A stretch of 64,000 nt of DNA from Cytophagaceae bacterium (GTDB lineage Bacteria > Bacteroidota > Bacteroidia > Cytophagales > Cytophagaceae). The stretch spans positions 1 to 64,000 of the forward strand of contig JAQZBV010000026.1 in the NCBI GenBank assembly GCA_029237685.1, read 5' to 3'. Below, piece after piece: positions 60,250 to 64,000 of the stretch. The notes beneath the pieces are model-generated. The model saw only the letters and a list, made by a program, of their open reading frames with translations, searched no databases and was not told where the DNA came from. Every line of letters begins with the position of its first letter. The stretch's first letter is position 1. A program made the translations under genes and the position numbers.

Positions 60250-61413
60250 TTACAACAACAACGCATCAATCCGATGGGCCTGTACCATGTGTTCATATTC
60301 CGACCAGGTAAAGACCGTAAACTTTCCGTCCTGGGAAGCCACTAATGCCATAGCATCGCGTTGATCGAACACAAACTGTGCAGCAGACAAATGGCGCGTA
60401 CCTCCGTTTTGCGCGGGATCTACGACGAGTGCTTCTCCTCCCAATACAGGTTCTGTCATCACCACTTGTTCAATAGGATCACCGCCTGCTTTCCTTCTTA
60501 TTTTTTCTCCGAAGGCCAGCAATTCATACTTGTCGTTCATCACAATGGCTCCGTCAATAGCGGTCAATCCCGATATGATCTCTACTTCCTTGCTGATCGC
60601 ATTGCGCCACACCGTGAAATTGGTTTCACTCACATTTTCTCTCATGCGGTCCGACAAGCCGGAGAAAGCCGGATCAATGGAATGGTGTAAAGGATGGCGA
60701 ACCGACTGGCGCCAGTCGTCAGAGCCGGAAGGAACGAACAACAAGGTACCTCCTCTTTTATGCGCGCGCATGGAAACCGCCAACTGAAGTAAAACATTCA
60801 AGGCATCATTGGTATCTGTGGAAGATCCCTGATCAAGCATCTTCTTCAATAAAGTGGGGCTATCCGTTAAGCCCGCATTGTAATCGTCGACGATTTTCAC
60901 TTCATCACCGGTCAAAACGGCAACGTTTGAAAATTTACCCAAGGCATCGGAACGTCGGTGTTTAATGACTACTAGTCCGGGTTCGGACACATCGATGACA
61001 AAACATAAATTAGGAATTTGAAACGTAGCACCCCAAACGTACAGCTCTTCGTTTTTGCACCAAACGCCCAAATGCACACCGGCCCTTTCAAAACCCGGAG
61101 CAATTTTGGTCAGCATGGTAGGATCAAGTGGTATCGGCTGAGCAAATGATATCGGTTGGCCCGCTTGTTCAGGAGAAAGAAAAGCCAAAGAAATACGCGG
61201 TGAATGTCCTTCCTCTCTGCGAAGACTGATCCAGAAGGCTGCTTCAATGATCGCTTGTATTTGATGAGCTTTTGGTATATCGGCTAAATAATCTTTCCCG
61301 TTACTAAGCGCCTTGGACCTGTGGTTCTGAAAAATCTCTTCTACTATATGTGCTACCGTCTTGGCTGCCTGATAAGTGGACTCGCGGGTCATGGTGGATG
61401 GAAATAAATTCAT
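60250..61413 (-). CDS. DisA_N/DAC-like (DACNV-type) putative diadenylate cyclase or sensor
   Basis: C-terminal LTAIDGAIVMNDKYELLAFGEKI (DGA motif) and GGTRHLSAAQFVFDQRDAMALVASQDGKFTVF (variant of RHR motif). Confidence 0.72.
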   Translation of the reverse strand: MNLFPSTMTRESTYQAAKTVAHIVEEIFQNHRSKALSNGKDYLADIPKAHQIQAIIEAAFWISLRREEGHSPRISLAFLSPEQAGQPISFAQPIPLDPTMLTKIAPGFERAGVHLGVWCKNEELYVWGATFQIPNLCFVIDVSEPGLVVIKHRRSDALGKFSNVAVLTGDEVKIVDDYNAGLTDSPTLLKKMLDQGSSTDTNDALNVLLQLAVSMRAHKRGGTLLFVPSGSDDWRQSVRHPLHHSIDPAFSGLSDRMRENVSETNFTVWRNAISKEVEIISGLTAIDGAIVMNDKYELLAFGEKIRRKAGGDPIEQVVMTEPVLGGEALVVDPAQNGGTRHLSAAQFVFDQRDAMALVASQDGKFTVFTWSEYEHMVQAHRIDALLL

Positions 61414-61443
61414 TACGAAGGTAGTAAAAAAGGTGGTTTTATC

Positions 61444-61531
61444 AATCTACAGGATTTAGACAGATTAATAAAGTAGATTAATAGGATAGATGTATTTGTG
61501 ATGAAAACCAGTTATTGTTTAAAAACGTTCC
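61444..61531 (+). repeat. Direct repeat R1a
   Basis: AATCTACAGGATTTAGACAGATTAATAAAGTAGATTAATAGGATAGATGTATTTGTGATGAAAACCAGTTATTGTTTAAAAACGTTCC. Confidence 0.9.
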
Positions 61532-61585
61532 CTATCATATCATTGGTTATTATAGGATAGATAAAGAGTCACATGGTGATAAATT

Positions 61586-61697
61586 GGGCGTGTCCCTTCG
61601 GGTCGGGCTATCCGCTCCAAGTCCTCGCTCGGAACAACCTTTCTCTCCAATAATACCTAGTTGCTCGCTGTGGGCTTTCCGCTCCTATCCCTCACGC
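61586..61697 (+). repeat. Inverted repeat R2a
   Basis: GGGCGTGTCCCTTCGGGTCGGGCTATCCGCTCCAAGTCCTCGCTCGGAAC...GCTCGCTGTGGGCTTTCCGCTCCTATCCCTCACGCA. Confidence 0.88.
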
Positions 61698-61727
61698 AGC
61701 CACACCTATAAAAAACATTATTTTCTT

Positions 61728-61804
61728 GTCGGCATCCCGCCAACAAGTGATGGTATGAAAACGTGTTCATACAATCCAGTTGTTGGCGAGACGCCAACAA
61801 CCAA
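61728..61804. repeat. Pair of REP-like hairpins
   Basis: TTGTCGGCatcccGCCAACAA and GTTGTTGGCGagaCGCCAACAAC. Confidence 0.8.
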
Positions 61805-61807
61805 TAA

Positions 61808-61894
61808 AATCTACAGGATTTACACAGATTAATAAAGTAGATTAATAGATAGATGTATTTGTGATGAGAACCAGTTATTCTTTAAAGACGTTCC
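61808..61894 (+). repeat. Direct repeat R1b
   Basis: AATCTACAGGATTTACACAGATTAATAAAGTAGATTAATAGATAGATGTATTTGTGATGAGAACCAGTTATTCTTTAAAGACGTTCC. Confidence 0.9.
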
Positions 61895-61960
61895 AATTTA
61901 TTGAGATGAGAAATGTGAAATGAGAGATGAGACATGATAAATGGGAGGATGAAATACGAT

Positions 61961-62074
61961 TGCGTGAGGGATAGGAGCGGAAAGCCCACAGCGAGCCTGT
62001 GAGGTTTGTTATTCGCACAAAAAAGTTCCGAGCGAGGACTTGGAGCGGATAGCCCGACCCAGAGGGGCACGCCC
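61961..62074 (-). repeat. Inverted repeat R2b
   Basis: TGCGTGAGGGATAGGAGCGGAAAGCCCACAGCGAGC...GTTCCGAGCGAGGACTTGGAGCGGATAGCCCGACCCAGAGGGGCACGCCC; reverse complement of R2a. Confidence 0.88.
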
Positions 62075-62118
62075 TAATTCTATACCCTACTTCACATGAC
62101 CAAAATAATTCCTTTCAA

Positions 62119-62199
62119 GGGTGTCAGGTCTTTCGACCTGACACTGTTTGAGTCACACGTACGCTGAACCTCCGTGTCAGGTCGAAAGACCTGACACCC
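62119..62199. repeat. Paired REP-like palindromes, copy 2
   Basis: GTGTCAGGTCTTTCGACCTGACAC ... GTGTCAGGTCGAAAGACCTGACAC. Confidence 0.88.
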
Positions 62200-62299
62200 A
62201 GAAAAACTCCTTAACTCCAATTTCTCTTTATTTATATAAAACTATAACAGACTAATTCTATATTAATACTTCAAAAGCATCCACTTTCAATCTATACCT

Positions 62300-63367
62300 A
62301 TGGCACAAAACATTTCAACCTTACTCGGCAAAGAATACGATGATTTAATCTCTCACGTATGTAAAACGATTCCAAAAGAAAACCTATACCTTCCGAATCC
62401 CAACAATGTCATTGACCAATTCGGACATTCGGACCGTAACCCGCAAACCCTACGAAGCCTGGGACAATTGTTTCAAAAAGGAAGGCTAGCCAATACCGGG
62501 TATGTCTCTATCCTACCCGTGGATCAAGGCATCGAACACAGTGCAGGCGCTTCCTTTGCTAAAAATCCTTTATATTTTAATCCGGAGAACATCATCAAAC
62601 TGGCCATTGAAGGAGGCTGCAATGCGGTAGCTTCCACGTTTGGCGGTTTGTCTTTGCATGCCAGAAAGTACGCGCATCAAATTCCTTTCATCGTCAAAAT
62701 CAATCACAACGAACTGTTAAGTTATCCCAACACCAGCGACGAGACCTTGTTCGGATCGGTACGCAACGCCTGGAACATGGGCGCTGCAGCTGTAGGGGCT
62801 ACAATTTATTTTGGGTCAGAACAATCGAGACGACAACTCATTGAAATCGCCGAAGCCTTTGAAGAAGCGCATAACCTGGGGATGTTTACGATTCTGTGGT
62901 GCTACTTGCGTAACGATGCGTTCAAGAAAGACAAAGATTATCACTTGTCTGCCGACCTTACCGGACAAGCGAATCACCTGGGTGTAACGATCAAGGCCGA
63001 TATCATCAAACAAAAATTGCCAGAGAACAACGGCGGTTACAAAGCCTTGAACACAGGCGGTTCTTCTTATGGCAAATTGGATGAACGCATTTACACCGAA
63101 TTAACCACCGATCACCCGATTGATTTATGCCGCTACCAAGTAGCCAACTGTTACATGGGCAACATCGGATTGATCAATTCCGGCGGAGCTTCTGCGGGTG
63201 CCGATGATTTTAAAGACGCCGCCAAAACAGCCATCATCAATAAACGCGCAGGCGGCATGGGATTGATCTCCGGAAGAAAAGCCTTCCAACGTCCCTTTGC
63301 AGAAGGAGTACAGATTTTGAATACGATACAGGATGTTTATTTGGATGGGAAGATTACGGTAGCATAG
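62300..63367 (+). CDS. fbaB: Class I fructose-bisphosphate aldolase
   Basis: [62 protein letters not shown]. Confidence 0.95.
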   Translation: MAQNISTLLGKEYDDLISHVCKTIPKENLYLPNPNNVIDQFGHSDRNPQTLRSLGQLFQKGRLANTGYVSILPVDQGIEHSAGASFAKNPLYFNPENIIKLAIEGGCNAVASTFGGLSLHARKYAHQIPFIVKINHNELLSYPNTSDETLFGSVRNAWNMGAAAVGATIYFGSEQSRRQLIEIAEAFEEAHNLGMFTILWCYLRNDAFKKDKDYHLSADLTGQANHLGVTIKADIIKQKLPENNGGYKALNTGGSSYGKLDERIYTELTTDHPIDLCRYQVANCYMGNIGLINSGGASAGADDFKDAAKTAIINKRAGGMGLISGRKAFQRPFAEGVQILNTIQDVYLDGKITVA

Positions 63368-63373
63368 AAGAGA

Positions 63374-63536
63374 GAACTGAAAACTGAAAACTGAAAGAAG
63401 AAAAGATCAGTTCTCTGTTTTCAGTTCTCTGTTTTCAGTTCTCTGTTTTCAGTTCTCTGTTGTCAGTTCTCTGTTTTCAGTTTTCAGTCAGTTTTCAGTT
63501 TTCAGTTTTCAGCTCTCAGCTCTCAGTTTTCAGTTC
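63374..63536. repeat. Heptanucleotide repeat array, inverted halves (TGAAAAC then GTTTTCA/GTTCTCT)
   Basis: gaactgaaaactgaaaactgaaag ... (cagttctctgtttt)n cagttttcagttttcag; overlaps stop of the minus-strand gene. Confidence 0.9.
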
Positions 63537-64000
63537 CTGCAATTCTCGCAGCATCCCGAATGCGAAATCGAATCTTCCATGTTAAACAAAGTGCCGCACT
63601 TTTCGCACAAGTGCCAGGATTGGAAAAGCGAAGAGGGTTCTGCCAGAAAACGGTTTGACAATTCACTTTCTTTGGACCGGATAAATAAATGATCGAGGCT
63701 GCTGCCTATTTCTAATTTGGTAGCCTGGTCTATTTTCAATGCATCGATTTTTTGCTTTAACTCCTCGATCATCTTTTCTCTTTCAATGATCGCATTACGG
63801 TGTGTCAAATCTTTTTTCGTGAGTTCTGTTTGCAGGTACTTGAGGTAAGTCCCCATTTCATCGGCATTGCCGGCCAGGCGGTTGAATAAGATGAGGTATT
63901 GCTTCAACAAAGGATTTTCCAAATCATACGGATAGCGTACGTTGTGATCGATTTCACTCCATCCCTCTTCAAATATGGTGCGCACCTGGAGTTCCGCTGT
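63530..64000 (-). CDS. RelA/SpoT-domain (p)ppGpp synthetase-like protein with C-terminal Cys ribbon; N-terminus beyond window
   Basis: Frame stays open to the edge: TAELQVRTIFEEGWSEIDHNVRYPYDLENP, matching the RelA_SpoT EVQVRTxFEEAWGEIDHxVRY motif; C-terminal CEKCG...CCENC. Confidence 0.82.
   Translation of the reverse strand, partial: TAELQVRTIFEEGWSEIDHNVRYPYDLENPLLKQYLILFNRLAGNADEMGTYLKYLQTELTKKDLTHRNAIIEREKMIEELKQKIDALKIDQATKLEIGSSLDHLFIRSKESELSNRFLAEPSSLFQSWHLCEKCGTLFNMEDSISHSGCCENCRN

Noticed and set aside
61515-62070. ORFs of 105 aa (+) and 62 aa (-) in the repeat island
   Set aside because: Both are translations of the R2 repeat (VGLSAPSPRSE appears in each); repeat artefacts, not proteins.
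48321-63536. Heptamer arrays considered as CRISPR-like
   Set aside because: 7-bp uninterrupted units without spacers of CRISPR size and no cas genes in the window.

Overview
This 64-kb window is chromosomal DNA from a Bacteroidota bacterium, possibly Cytophagia/Chitinophagia-like; no database search was possible. Genes lie on both strands. No rRNA, tRNA, CRISPR array, transposase or phage module was recognised. Main content: a NarK-like transporter (left edge); several paralogous PAS-type histidine kinases and single-domain response regulators; a CheB-CheR-PAS-kinase gene split by a frameshift or deletion; a giant NdvB-like cyclic beta-glucan synthase (2900 aa); a 2-hydroxyacid dehydrogenase; an FAD-Rieske oxidoreductase; a secreted GH128-like protein with a T9SS-like tail; chrB/chrA-like genes; a GbsR/MarR-regulated cluster of small membrane proteins with a TIGR01777 epimerase, an MBOAT-type acyltransferase and an SRPBCC protein; a thiol/peroxide stress cluster; an amine oxidase; trehalose synthesis and GH15 genes; an overlapping dnaE-dinB pair; a DisA_N/DACNV-like protein; FbaB; and a RelA/SpoT-domain protein at the right edge. 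The most interesting non-coding signals, all read by eye, are: (1) a canonical TPP riboswitch plus two diverged paralogues in tandem, all with matching P1 stems and intrinsic terminators, upstream of an amine oxidase and an MFS exporter; (2) a TTTCAA-N6-TTGAAA dyad found both upstream and downstream of the GbsR/MarR gene; (3) two copies of a ~205-bp MITE-like element bracketing the dnaE-dinB operon, plus a 35-bp palindrome over the dnaE start codon; (4) heptanucleotide repeat arrays (TTAGTTG, TGAWAAC) that supply stop codons at gene 3' ends in all three frames; (5) a nested repeat island at 61.4-62.2 kb and paired REP-like palindromes.
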